Positions 1 through 9,746 are shown, numbered from the stretch's first letter. The stretch: DNA of 64,000 nt from Hyaloperonospora brassicae (GCA_947650285.1 CANTFL010001025.1:33438-97437); one strand, 5' to 3'. Numbers and translations: made by a program. The notes: generated from the sequence alone by a model not told the origin.

Positions 1-54
1 GCGCTCGTAGCTGCTGGCACGTGGAACTAGAAGCACCAGAACACATACAACGCA

Positions 55-435
55 TTGCATGTTGAGCATCTCTCGGTCACTACTAATCCGAAACAAACAG
101 CAGTACGAGAGCGGGCAATGCAACAGTACCTCTTCGGCGACATACTTGAGCACAGCTGTGAACGGAGCTTGTTCAGGTACGTTGACCCTATACAACAGCA
201 ACAACAACGAAACAATTGTAACAATTGCAACAATTGCAACAATAACAATGGCAACGACAACAATAATATCAACAGCAAGAACAATTGCAGCAATAGCAAC
301 GATAGTAACGATATCAGCAATACGACATACAAAACAATGACAAAAGTTAATCAAGAGACCAATAAATCCGAATGGGAAGGAAGCAACAGACGAGAGGAAC
401 TCACACGCGATAGGGTAACTTGGGGTCCGACGTGA
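55..435 (+). CDS. Hypothetical protein with Gln/Asn-rich tract, possibly partial
   Basis: This is an open frame of 126 codons near the window edge. Its first ~45 residues look like ordinary protein (a segment reading AMQQYLFGDILEHSCERSLF), and it then runs into a Gln- and Asn-rich stretch encoded by a degenerate CAA/AAC trinucleotide tract. An in-frame TAG lies at positions 28-30, so the frame does not continue leftward without an intron. I recognise no domain. The Asn/Gln run could be a low-complexity tail of a real gene, or simply the translation of a simple repeat in non-coding DNA. Coding status is uncertain. Confidence 0.25.
   Translation: MHVEHLSVTTNPKQTAVRERAMQQYLFGDILEHSCERSLFRYVDPIQQQQQRNNCNNCNNCNNNNGNDNNNINSKNNCSNSNDSNDISNTTYKTMTKVNQETNKSEWEGSNRREELTRDRVTWGPT
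185..335. repeat. Degenerate CAA/AAC trinucleotide tract
   Basis: About 150 bases are dominated by CAA/CAG/AAC/AAT triplets on the + strand (acaacagcaacaacaac, then repeated acaattgcaac units). Interruptions show it is an old, decayed microsatellite. It lies inside the low-confidence open frame at 55-435. Confidence 0.7.
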
Positions 436-807
436 GCGTAACCTTAAACGTAACTTTCGCAGCCCTACGGGTGTCGATGGGACGGAACGAACGAATGCAT
501 CAAGCGACGATGGGGATGAGAGGCGGAGAGTCACGGTCCAGTAGAGACCTGCGCTTCAACGGCCACGTACATTATACTGTCGTCGCTTTCACAGTCTGCG
601 CTATCCCTCACGCGAGAGGCACAATATGCGGTTCGATAGGTCGCGCAGTCGCGTTCTCTAGCTCGCAAGCTACAAAATACCTCATCAACACACGTTTTGG
701 CAGGCCAACAACAGACACTGTTTTATGTGTCCACACCGTCCAAAGTACCCCAAAAGTACGCACTTCCGGCCGTCTTTTTCGTCTTCCCGACATCCCGACA
801 CCCTCCG
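436..807. other. Spacer left of carboxypeptidase inverted repeat
   Basis: I see no convincing gene here. Open frames on both strands are short and have no recognisable protein features. The stretch ends where the inverted repeat arm begins. Confidence 0.5.
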
Positions 808-2165
808 GCGCGTCAGGTACCTTTGCCAGCGCTCACCCGACGTCCGCCTCCCTACACGTACCCCACCACACTGCAACGCCTACCCGATCGTCTCGTTCTG
901 CAGGAACTTGCGCAGCATATCGAGCGCCACTGCCGGTTGATCGTGCGGCACCATGTGACCCGAATTGAACACGCGCACGAACGTCAGCTGGTTCCGGAAC
1001 GACCGCGAGACGCCTGCGCGCGTGCCGTCTGCGGTCGTGTAGACCGTCTCCGGCGCCGCCTTGAACCCGTCTGCGCCGCTCCAGTCGAGCGCGAGCGTCC
1101 ACGCCTCATTGCCCGACCAGTTGCACACCAGGTCCGCGTCGCCCGCGTAGATGAGCACGCGCAGGCCGTCGTCCAGCAGGTCCGCCACGACGCCGTTGAA
1201 CGGCCGGGCCAAGTCCGCCGTGCGGGCGAACGCCGCGTTCACCGCCATGTTGCACTCCTGCCAGGCGCCCGCGTGCGCTGCGTCGACGCCGAGCGCCGCG
1301 CGCACGTTGGGCGCGTCCAAGTACGCGGCCACGGCCGACAGGTCGTAGCACTGCGTCGGGTCGTCCATGCGCGTGCACGGCCGGCGGATGTCGTACGGGT
1401 TGCGCTGCGCCGTCAAGAGCGGCGCCAGCAGTCGGTCGGCGCAGAACGCGAGGTCGTCGACACACGCCGAGCGGTTGTGCGGGCACTGCGCCAAGCGCGC
1501 GCCGCACTCGGGCGCGTCGGCTTTCATGAGGGCCAACTGCGCGGCGTCGACGAGTTGAATGCCGTACGCGTTGGCTTCGGCCATATCGACGTAGTGCGGC
1601 AGCTGAATCGCTGCGTGGGTCATGCCGTTGCCGATGGCGATCCCCTGCAGATTGAGGCGCGCGTCTGCTGCGCGGCGCTTGTGGTGTTGCCACACGTAGT
1701 GCGCCGCCGCGGGGACGTAGTGGCCGCCGTAGCTCTCGCCCGTGATGTACAGGGGCCGGCCCGCGAGCTCGGGGTGGCGGGCCACGAAGCCCTCGAGGAA
1801 GGACAGTATGTTGGCGCCGACGCGCTCTTCGCTGTCGTCCCCGTCGCGCGCGTCGCCGTACGTGAAGCCCACCGCCGTGGGCTGGTCGAGCCACACGACG
1901 TTGCTCACGGTCGTCCACGAGTACGGGTTCAGCCGCGTCGACAGGTCGGGCAGCACGTGGCACGGCCCGTTCTCCGCGAGCAGCGCCATCATACTGGAGC
2001 AACCAGGTCCGCCCGTGAGCCACAGCACGAGCGGATCGGTGCGCGGGTCGCGGCGCGACTCAAAGTACCAGAAGAAGTAGTGGGCGTCGACAGTGTCCGG
2101 CAGCTGCACGTAGCCCGAGTCCTGCGTCGTGAGGCCGCAAAAGACCGACCGGTTGGCCACTGTCG
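808..2165. repeat. Left arm of 1,358-bp inverted repeat
   Basis: This segment is the reverse complement of 3265-4622. The arms have exactly the same length, and comparing all translated frames reveals a single difference (position 1780 against 3650), which is silent in the carboxypeptidase frame. The arm covers the whole catalytic region of the gene and about 72 bp beyond its stop codon. It ends abruptly just upstream of the codons for TVANRS. Confidence 0.92.
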
Positions 2166-2436
2166 GTGCTGTTGCTGGTGTTGCAGTTGAGCTGTTGACG
2201 GCAGCGCCTTTGGTGGCTGCGTGGGTCACGTGGACGGGGGCGTCGGCGTTGGGGCTCTTGTTCTCCACGAGAGGTCCGACGGCGTACGTGACAAAGAGAC
2301 TGAAGGCGCAGAGCGCGAGGAGGAAGAGGCCGCCGCGCTTGAGGTCGCGCTTCTGCGCTTCCTCTCGTCTCCAGATGCGCAGGTTGAGCTGCAGAGACGA
2401 CGAGCGCAGCTGCAGTGGCGTCGCTTCGGACGACAT
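880..2436 (-). CDS. Serine carboxypeptidase (S10), membrane-anchored, copy 1
   Basis: Single-exon gene of 518 codons encoding a serine carboxypeptidase of family S10, which removes C-terminal residues from peptides in the secretory or vacuolar lumen. The N-terminus is basic and followed by one hydrophobic segment (about residues 36-54), suggesting a type II signal anchor. A Ser/Thr/Ala-rich linker follows, then the peptidase domain from about residue 92. Visible motifs are the oxyanion TGGPGCSS (about 141-148), the nucleophile elbow GESYGGHY with Ser235, the acid motif GDADLVCN (about 432), and GHMVPHDQP with His494. An in-frame ATG lies 96 bp upstream, but I chose the one giving MSSEATPL because the divergent paralogue starts MTSESTPL. 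The catalytic half is nearly identical to the copy at 3066-4550, while the N-terminal 90 residues are strongly diverged. Confidence 0.93.
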   Translation of the reverse strand: MSSEATPLQLRSSSLQLNLRIWRREEAQKRDLKRGGLFLLALCAFSLFVTYAVGPLVENKSPNADAPVHVTHAATKGAAVNSSTATPATAPTVANRSVFCGLTTQDSGYVQLPDTVDAHYFFWYFESRRDPRTDPLVLWLTGGPGCSSMMALLAENGPCHVLPDLSTRLNPYSWTTVSNVVWLDQPTAVGFTYGDARDGDDSEERVGANILSFLEGFVARHPELAGRPLYITGESYGGHYVPAAAHYVWQHHKRRAADARLNLQGIAIGNGMTHAAIQLPHYVDMAEANAYGIQLVDAAQLALMKADAPECGARLAQCPHNRSACVDDLAFCADRLLAPLLTAQRNPYDIRRPCTRMDDPTQCYDLSAVAAYLDAPNVRAALGVDAAHAGAWQECNMAVNAAFARTADLARPFNGVVADLLDDGLRVLIYAGDADLVCNWSGNEAWTLALDWSGADGFKAAPETVYTTADGTRAGVSRSFRNQLTFVRVFNSGHMVPHDQPAVALDMLRKFLQNETIG

Positions 2437-3065
2437 GGGACGGGCCGACCGGTGCGCAGTGGTCCGATGCTGTGAGGAACAGAGTCGTTGCAGTGTCGAG
2501 TGCGTGCAGAGGAAGCGGACGACGAGGGGCACGAGGAGGAGGAGGAGGAGGAACTCGCGTCAGCGATGCAACGACTGAGCATTGGCAGCAAGTGGCGACT
2601 TCAGCTCTTCAGACGAACCCACGACCACACCAACTAACAAACGCCAAACAACCGGTCGGACGGTCGGACGCTTTTCTGGACTGAACACCTGACGCTGTGG
2701 TCAGCACTCGACCGCTGCGCGCGACTTGCGTTTGTCGAGTCACTTGTGTTCAGTATGGGCACTGGGCACTCGGTGGGGCGGCCGTGCGACGTGAAAGAGG
2801 GGATCCGAGCGAGTGGCGAGCGGATCTTTTTTCGGATTCGCACACTTTGCACGGAGAGAGCACAGGAGACGCAAGTGCGCGTGTGGATTCCCACTTAGTA
2901 CTACCGCAGTCGCTTGTTAGGTGCTCGAGCGATTGCATCATAGTCGTCAGTAGTCGTTAGTGTCAGTCGTCAGTAGTCGTCAGTATCAGTTAACAATCCG
3001 TCGTAAGTGGTCATTGTTAGCTGTACGGTATTTGCCGTCAGTTGAACGCGCGTGCTGCAGGCCAA
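2437..3065. promoter_or_regulatory. Shared divergent promoter region of the two carboxypeptidases
   Basis: About 630 bp separate the two divergent start codons and no gene is visible. Near the right-hand gene, 2942-2992 holds a small tandem array built on TCGTCAGTAG-like units. The region is not part of the inverted repeat, so the two promoters differ in sequence. Confidence 0.55.
2942..2992. repeat. Short TCGTCAGTAG-type tandem array
   Basis: About five imperfect copies of a 10-12-bp unit (agtcgtcagt / agtcgttagt / agtatcagt) lie head to tail roughly 75-125 bp upstream of the copy 2 carboxypeptidase start. Confidence 0.7.
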
Positions 3066-4550
3066 ATGACGTCCGAGTCCACTCCCCTCACGCAGCGCTT
3101 TAGTCTGCAGCATTATGAACGACAAGAGACGCGCAACCGCAACGTCCGTCGCGCTCTGCTCGCTGTCGTGTCGCTCATCGGGCTCTGTCTGCTGCTCGTG
3201 TACGTTGTCGAGCCCCTTTGGCGTCGAACCACTACACACGGCCCACGCACAGGTGTCCCCGTAGCGACAGTGGCCAACCGGTCGGTCTTTTGCGGCCTCA
3301 CGACGCAGGACTCGGGCTACGTGCAGCTGCCGGACACTGTCGACGCCCACTACTTCTTCTGGTACTTTGAGTCGCGCCGCGACCCGCGCACCGATCCGCT
3401 CGTGCTGTGGCTCACGGGCGGACCTGGTTGCTCCAGTATGATGGCGCTGCTCGCGGAGAACGGGCCGTGCCACGTGCTGCCCGACCTGTCGACGCGGCTG
3501 AACCCGTACTCGTGGACGACCGTGAGCAACGTCGTGTGGCTCGACCAGCCCACGGCGGTGGGCTTCACGTACGGCGACGCGCGCGACGGGGACGACAGCG
3601 AAGAGCGCGTCGGCGCCAACATACTGTCCTTCCTCGAGGGCTTCGTGGCTCGCCACCCCGAGCTCGCGGGCCGGCCCCTGTACATCACGGGCGAGAGCTA
3701 CGGCGGCCACTACGTCCCCGCGGCGGCGCACTACGTGTGGCAACACCACAAGCGCCGCGCAGCAGACGCGCGCCTCAATCTGCAGGGGATCGCCATCGGC
3801 AACGGCATGACCCACGCAGCGATTCAGCTGCCGCACTACGTCGATATGGCCGAAGCCAACGCGTACGGCATTCAACTCGTCGACGCCGCGCAGTTGGCCC
3901 TCATGAAAGCCGACGCGCCCGAGTGCGGCGCGCGCTTGGCGCAGTGCCCGCACAACCGCTCGGCGTGTGTCGACGACCTCGCGTTCTGCGCCGACCGACT
4001 GCTGGCGCCGCTCTTGACGGCGCAGCGCAACCCGTACGACATCCGCCGGCCGTGCACGCGCATGGACGACCCGACGCAGTGCTACGACCTGTCGGCCGTG
4101 GCCGCGTACTTGGACGCGCCCAACGTGCGCGCGGCGCTCGGCGTCGACGCAGCGCACGCGGGCGCCTGGCAGGAGTGCAACATGGCGGTGAACGCGGCGT
4201 TCGCCCGCACGGCGGACTTGGCCCGGCCGTTCAACGGCGTCGTGGCGGACCTGCTGGACGACGGCCTGCGCGTGCTCATCTACGCGGGCGACGCGGACCT
4301 GGTGTGCAACTGGTCGGGCAATGAGGCGTGGACGCTCGCGCTCGACTGGAGCGGCGCAGACGGGTTCAAGGCGGCGCCGGAGACGGTCTACACGACCGCA
4401 GACGGCACGCGCGCAGGCGTCTCGCGGTCGTTCCGGAACCAGCTGACGTTCGTGCGCGTGTTCAATTCGGGTCACATGGTGCCGCACGATCAACCGGCAG
4501 TGGCGCTCGATATGCTGCGCAAGTTCCTGCAGAACGAGACGATCGGGTAG
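3066..4550 (+). CDS. Serine carboxypeptidase (S10), membrane-anchored, copy 2
   Basis: Single-exon gene of 494 codons, divergent partner of the gene at 880-2436. Layout is the same: a basic N-terminus, one hydrophobic signal anchor (about residues 30-48), a short linker, and an S10 peptidase domain. It carries TGGPGCSS, GESYGGHY (Ser211), GDADLVCN and GHMVPHDQP (His470). From TVANRS to the stop the protein is identical to copy 1, whereas the first ~68 residues align only loosely (both begin M-x-S-E-x-T-P-L and have a V-x-PL motif after the anchor). An upstream in-frame ATG would add eight residues; the chosen start matches the paralogue. Both copies should be active on sequence grounds. Any difference in targeting or expression must come from the divergent N-terminus and promoter. 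Confidence 0.93.
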   Translation: MTSESTPLTQRFSLQHYERQETRNRNVRRALLAVVSLIGLCLLLVYVVEPLWRRTTTHGPRTGVPVATVANRSVFCGLTTQDSGYVQLPDTVDAHYFFWYFESRRDPRTDPLVLWLTGGPGCSSMMALLAENGPCHVLPDLSTRLNPYSWTTVSNVVWLDQPTAVGFTYGDARDGDDSEERVGANILSFLEGFVARHPELAGRPLYITGESYGGHYVPAAAHYVWQHHKRRAADARLNLQGIAIGNGMTHAAIQLPHYVDMAEANAYGIQLVDAAQLALMKADAPECGARLAQCPHNRSACVDDLAFCADRLLAPLLTAQRNPYDIRRPCTRMDDPTQCYDLSAVAAYLDAPNVRAALGVDAAHAGAWQECNMAVNAAFARTADLARPFNGVVADLLDDGLRVLIYAGDADLVCNWSGNEAWTLALDWSGADGFKAAPETVYTTADGTRAGVSRSFRNQLTFVRVFNSGHMVPHDQPAVALDMLRKFLQNETIG

Positions 4551-4622
4551 GCGTTGCAGTGTGGTGGGGTACGTGTAGGGAGGCGGACGTCGGGTGAGCG
4601 CTGGCAAAGGTACCTGACGCGC
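3265..4622. repeat. Right arm of 1,358-bp inverted repeat
   Basis: Reverse complement of 808-2165 with one base difference found. It begins inside the coding sequence just before the TVANRS codons and ends 72 bp after the stop codon, where the flanking sequences become unrelated. Confidence 0.92.
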
Positions 4623-5193
4623 GTGCGTTGCAGCACTGTCCATTGTATCCGCTCACGTCACCTTGAGCCTGTGTATGCCTTTCAATCGATGACCGACCAG
4701 GTGCTTGGATTCTTGGGAGCCGTTATCGCGATGTCGCATTGTAGAAGCCGTCATCTTCCAACACAAGTACGGCCTCGTTGGTCGAGATACACCCAGCGAT
4801 ACACTTGACTTCAAGCCGACAGAGCAAGTGGAGCAACAAACCAGTTGGCACGTGTTGAATCGACTTATACCTAGACCGGTGCAAGCTGACGGGGGGACCT
4901 ATGCAGAAAGTTGATTCTGTTGCTACGCTCTGCAGCTGGGCTTGCTTGAATCAAAGACATACACAGGACGTGAGAGCTGTCATGACACATCGGTTTGAAC
5001 GTCGCCTGGTACAATACCTTTCACCACATCGATGCTGTGCAGCGAGACGTCCAGCGAGACTCGAGTTGACGAATAGCGTCGATGAAGCACCGAGTCCTGG
5101 GAGCTCTTGACAGCACAGCTGCAACCTCGGCAGACTTGTGTTGCTGCTGTGGCGACCATCGAGCAGTCAGTGGACAGTCTGGCATACGTACTC
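4623..5193. other. Spacer between carboxypeptidase copy 2 and MFS gene
   Basis: About 570 bp between the convergent 3' ends of copy 2 and the MFS transporter gene. Only short open frames occur and I see no gene or repeat. Confidence 0.5.
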
Positions 5194-7490
5194 TTACACT
5201 TCAGCTGGACTGGATCTGCTTCCGAGTAGTGGCTCTGCTAGGGAGTCTTCGTCACCGTCCACATCCGTATGACTTGCACCGAGTTCGCCTTCATCCGCCT
5301 CGTCGTCGTCAGTCTCGAAGTAGACGGAGGAAGAGGACAGAGAATCAGCACGTGTCGGCGACGGCAAAGCGTCAGGCATCGCAGGGGCTTTCTTGGATGC
5401 AGCAGGCTTGCCGACAGGTAATGACAGGGCCACTCCGATCCCGAGAAAGTAGATGGATGCAGCCACCACGTACGGGAGCGCCTCAGTCCAGCGCGACTGC
5501 CGGTTCATAGCAGCATACAACGTCGAGAAAATGACAGGTCCAAGTGCAGCAAAGACCGACCGCGCACCGTAGATCGCGCCTTGCAACCGTCCTTGCTCCT
5601 GCAATGCAAACCAAGGTCGTGAGCAGGATCAGGCGCGATATGCAAAAGCACGTACGACATGTTGCGAACCTTGTCGGATACGTTGATCGACTTGAGAGCT
5701 GCAATGGCCGGGAACGACAGGTCGCTGAGAAGACCAGGCATGCACGAAACGTAGATGGCCCATTTGTGTGGGTAGAATGCAGTCCCAGCAAAGCCAGCCA
5801 TGTTCACCGACGTGGCGATCATCGCGATGATGATCACACCTTTCTCCTTGCAACAACTTACCAGGGGCCGGAGCAACAAGCCTTGTCCCACCAAAGCTAA
5901 TCCACCTCCAAGAAGTCGCATGATCCCGAAATCCTTGACGTCAAATCCCACGATACTCTAGACAGCAACAACAGAGCAACTTAGTGAGTCGCATGCATAG
6001 ACACCGCGCTTCCGAAGTGTGCGCTTACGTTCAGGTAGAACGGCTGGATCTGGGTAATCCCGTTCGACACGAAGCTTGTGAGCGCAATCAGGCACGTCAA
6101 CCGCATAAACAGCTTGTTCCGAAAGAGGATCGACATCGAGCTGACGGGACTCTCCAGGACCCATCGTATTTTGCTCGTACGGGCTCGGGTAGGCAGTGTC
6201 TCGGGCAGAACAATCATTGCCCAGAGCACTCGCGACACGAACAGAGCAGCCGTTATCTGCAAAATGTGCTCCTGTGCAAGCAATGTAGCGTTAGACAAAG
6301 GAAGCCGTGCATTGTCTTGCAAACACCATATACACCTACTCACTCGGGAGAAGAGCGACGCGACAAAGGCACTGGCACAGTAGCCAACGGACTGGCTTGC
6401 AAAAAGAACGCCAAAAGCTGCCGCACGATTCTCAGACGCGACAACATCGGCAACAGCGGCGCTGAGGACACCCGCAGTTCTGCATCAAGACACCGTCATC
6501 AGCAAGGCAACACTGTCCACTGCACTCGAACAAAGGCCGCCTTACCCGAAGCCATAATCGATCAGCCTCAGCGCAAAGTATGGAGCAATAGAGCCTGCCG
6601 GGTGCATCATGTACATGACCAAGAACGGTGTGCCGACCCTGGCAAACTGGCTCAGCACGAGAAACGGCTACTCACACACACACAAACATGGCGAATAAGT
6701 AGTGTGCAGGCACATGGATGTATAACGTTAGTATAGACAGACACAGAAAGACACAGAGAGGCCCATGTAACAACCACCTGACCTTGCGTCCATAGACATC
6801 GGAAGCTTGACCAAGCACTGGGGCGAGTATGAAATTCGCCACCGATCCTGAAGCCGAGAAGAGACTGCAGAGAAAGAGAAAGACGAGCAACAACAAGTAG
6901 CAAATTAGTTTGGTTCGGTCCTTCTACCATTGAGACACAGTTGACTCCTTTTGTATCAATTGACCTCGAAAGAGACCCGTACCTTGACAACCAGGCCGCC
7001 TCTTGCGATCCTTTGATACACGCCTATAGCAATGGAATGTCAGTGGGTTTTATCCATACAGAGTCATATTGTCACACTATCCTTCACATAGTGCAGTTAG
7101 TTCCCACCTCGTTGCGAGAATGAGCGCCACAGTCAATTGGCATTCCATCTCGGTGCAACCTGGCAAAGTACTAGGCCACGTCAGCGTTTAAAACAACCAA
7201 ACCGACCCATTTTCCACTGCTACGCTTGGCACAAACAAACACACATTGCGCACAACGATCCAAGACCGTCGAACAAGAAGAAGAGCAAACGAGAACATAG
7301 CACTGACTTCCGTCATAACGAGCGAGATAATGGGACTCATAAAGCCGAACGAAGCTGCCGTGAGGAACTGCAGGCTCATGATCGCACCGAACCTCCGCGA
7401 CGCGCTGCGCTCGTGCAGCAACGTGTGCGCAGGTACACGATCCGTACGGACGGCTTTCTCCATCGCAGCTCTGAGATCCAACGCAGACAA
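5194..7490 (-). CDS. MFS transporter, MFSD14/HIAT1-like
   Basis: Eight-exon gene for a polytopic major facilitator superfamily transporter. Exons on the minus strand: 7490-7308, 7148-7108, 6864-6783, 6667-6546, 6479-6344, 6271-6029, 5957-5670, 5598-5194. All junctions are GT-AG and in phase, giving 499 residues, close to human MFSD14A. Supporting motifs are the MFS signature in LGQASDVYGRKPFL after TM2-3, ADVVASENRAAAFG, and a second-half EQGRLQGAIYGARSV segment matching the family's QGxxxGxRG motif. The cytosolic C-terminus is acidic and serine-rich. The 41-nt second exon is the least certain: an alternative acceptor at its 5' end is possible. The substrate is unknown; MFSD14 proteins are related to bacterial tetracycline/sugar exporters. 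It shares a ~200-bp divergent promoter with the phosphoesterase gene. Confidence 0.88.
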
Positions 7491-7686
7491 AGACGACGCA
7501 ACAGCAGCAGCCGATGCAGATGCAGCAAGGCGACTGCCAGGATTTTATCAGTCGATATGCCCAACGTCCTTCTAAGTGCGGACATAACCCCTACACACAC
7601 GCGCCAGTCGCACGTTTATGCGCACCTGTCCACCGCAGTGCACATATCGTCCGGGACCCATTTTGCTTCGCGTTTTGACTACCACT
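7491..7686. promoter_or_regulatory. Divergent promoter, MFS transporter / phosphoesterase
   Basis: Only 196 bp separate the two divergent start codons, so both promoters and 5' UTRs must lie here or overlap the genes. I could not assign a specific core element. Confidence 0.5.
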
Positions 7687-8673
7687 ATGTCGCTGCCGCA
7701 CGAGGTGCGCCAGCGCGTGGCCCACGACGCGTCGCCCGAGCAGACCGCAGCGGCTGTTGCCAGCAGCTTTGCCGCCTTTCTCCTGGTCGTCCTCTCGGTC
7801 GTGTACCACCGCTGGGGGGCCGCGGGCGTCGTGGTTGCGCTCGCAGCGCTGCTGGCGCTCGGTCTCCGCTGGGTCTATTGGAATGGAATGGGTACATTTG
7901 GCTGGACCAGTCCGTGGCTGCGCGACTCCACTGCGTTTGTCCGCTCGCTCGCGCGTTCGGCTCTGTCCGAAGAGACACTGCGTGTCGTGTGTATCTCGGA
8001 CACCCACGCGAGGCATCGGGAGCTCGTGGACGTCCCAAGCGGAGACGTCCTGCTGCACTGTGGCGACTTTACCCATCGCGGGACGCACGACGAGGTCTGT
8101 GACTTTAACGAGTGGCTCGGGACGCTGCCGCATGCGGTCAAAGTAGTGATTGCTGGCGCGCACGACGTCTGCATGGACGCTGTCGAGTACGACCTGCAGT
8201 GGGACAAGGCGTTTCGCCATCGCGAGTACAACAACCCGAGTCGCTCGCGAGCGTTGCTAGCGAATTGCACGTACTTGGAAGACCGGTCGGTTGTGATACG
8301 AGGCATCAAGATCTTTGGCTCGCCCATGACGCCACCGGTGCCTGGCCGTCTCGGTGCATTCAACGTCGCTCGAGGCTTTGCTGACCAGCAGCATTGGGCC
8401 AAGGTGCCGGCTGATGTCGATCTCTTGGTGACGCATGGCCCGCCTCACGGTATTCTCGACACGACGTTCACCGGGACGCACGTGGGCAGCGAGGCACTGC
8501 TCAAGGAGGTCGTGTCGCGCATTCGACCGCGTTTCCATGTGTTTGGCCATGTCCATGAAGCGTACGGAGCGACGCGTGTCGGAGGGACAGTCTTTGTCAA
8601 TGCTGCTAGCAGCCCGTTGGTCGCCGGACCTCTTCACTCGCCTGTAGTGCTGGACGTTCCGCTCAAGCGCTAG
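7687..8673 (+). CDS. Metallophosphoesterase, MPPED1/2-like, with altered GNHD motif
   Basis: Single-exon gene of 328 codons. The N-terminus has two hydrophobic segments (about residues 22-40 and 45-65), predicting a membrane anchor. A class III (calcineurin-like) phosphoesterase domain follows. Visible motifs: DTH at 105-107 (metal site I), GD at 126-127, then GAHD at 157-160 where the family has GNH(D/E), THGPP, and GHVHEAYG near the C-terminus. The context VKVVIAGAHD and the tail FGHVHEAYG align well with MPPED2-type enzymes, which hydrolyse phosphodiesters such as cyclic nucleotides. The family Asn that bridges to metal II and contacts phosphate is Ala here, so activity may be reduced or altered. 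An upstream ATG at 7618 would add 23 residues without obvious targeting value. Confidence 0.88.
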   Translation: MSLPHEVRQRVAHDASPEQTAAAVASSFAAFLLVVLSVVYHRWGAAGVVVALAALLALGLRWVYWNGMGTFGWTSPWLRDSTAFVRSLARSALSEETLRVVCISDTHARHRELVDVPSGDVLLHCGDFTHRGTHDEVCDFNEWLGTLPHAVKVVIAGAHDVCMDAVEYDLQWDKAFRHREYNNPSRSRALLANCTYLEDRSVVIRGIKIFGSPMTPPVPGRLGAFNVARGFADQQHWAKVPADVDLLVTHGPPHGILDTTFTGTHVGSEALLKEVVSRIRPRFHVFGHVHEAYGATRVGGTVFVNAASSPLVAGPLHSPVVLDVPLKR

Positions 8674-8906
8674 TTTCAGCAGCTCCACTTGCTGGTTTTG
8701 CTTGGCCATTCGACTTGTCGATGATTCTTTGGCTGCTCAATTGGTGTAAACGCAAGCAGGCTACTGTCACGTGTCGTGTCGAGACCAGCTGGTCTCACTT
8801 TGCACTACTGGCATGGCATCCTGCCCGACGACGCAGTAACGACAAGGATGGATGGTGCTGATCTTGCTTGGCTGCTCTCCAAACCTGACTTGTATCGGGA
8901 TCTTGA

Positions 8907-9115
8907 CGAGGACATTGATGCTTTGCTTTCGAGCAGCGTTGACGACATCGGCTCAATAACACTGTCGCGATGCTTTCCAGCAGCGTTGACGACATCGGCT
9001 TAATAACACTGTCGCGATGCTTTCCAGCAGCGTTGACGATGTACACTCAAGGACATTGATGCTTCGCTTTTGAGCAGCGTTGACGATATCGGCTCAAGGA
9101 CATATGCTGCTTGAT
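8907..9115. repeat. 47-bp tandem repeat, about four copies
   Basis: The motif cagcgttgacga recurs at 8934, 8981, 9028 and 9075, exactly 47 bp apart. The two central units share nearly all their bases (acatcggcttaataacactg and so on). The outer units share a different variant containing ggacattgatgctt, at 8911 and 9052, three periods apart. The period is not a multiple of three, so this does not encode a repeat protein. Confidence 0.88.
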
Positions 9116-9662
9116 AATGGACCGGAAAAACGTGTGCAACTATACGTCCGCCGATATCGACACAGATACAGGCTTAACTGTCCTCCGAGATTGTCGTGGA
9201 AAGCTGATGCACTCGGCTGCTCGGTCTTCTTCTGTTGCGATGCACGTGCAAGAAAGCGCCGAGTCTCGATCTGCAAACACGACTGGATAGTTTGGTCGAG
9301 AAAGCAGACTTGGCGCTAGTCATAAACTAGCGCCAATTTTCATTGTGCGTCTTCGCGATGGATGAATTGCAAGTCTCAATTGCATGGGCAACTGCTCTTC
9401 AGAGTTGAGCTGGAGACTCGCAGGCACTCCCAAAAGTTGGCGTCCGATCACCCGTGCTCTGCTTGTTTTGATCGACAGGCATCAAGTCCGCCGAATGCCA
9501 GGCACTTGTCAGCGTTCTAATGCACCGGGTTCAACACCGAGCACAGCTCAATATGTTAGTTGCGCGACAATAAGTATGCGAAGAATCCTACAGTCATTGG
9601 TGACACAACATCTTCAGTTTCGTCACCGAGATGACGTTTTTGGTCCCGATTCAGTTTGGTTG

Positions 9663-9746
9663 TATCGAGACCAAACGGTCCAGTCCAACTGGCACAGGCG
9701 ACCGTATCGAAATCGAGCGATCCAGTCTAACTGGCACAATGACACC
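9663..9746. repeat. 42-bp tandem duplication
   Basis: Two adjacent units both begin tatcga (9663 and 9705) and contain ccagtcyaactggcaca. They differ at several positions, so the duplication is not recent. Confidence 0.7.

Noticed and set aside
1106..2023. 305-codon frame overlapping copy 1
   Set aside because: An out-of-frame reading of the same peptidase gene, rich in Arg/Gly/Ala, with a mirror image in copy 2.
697..2190. 497-codon + strand open frame opposite carboxypeptidase copy 1
   Set aside because: Arg/Val-rich translation with no domain features; it is the antisense shadow of a GC-rich S10 gene, and the real motifs are on the minus strand.
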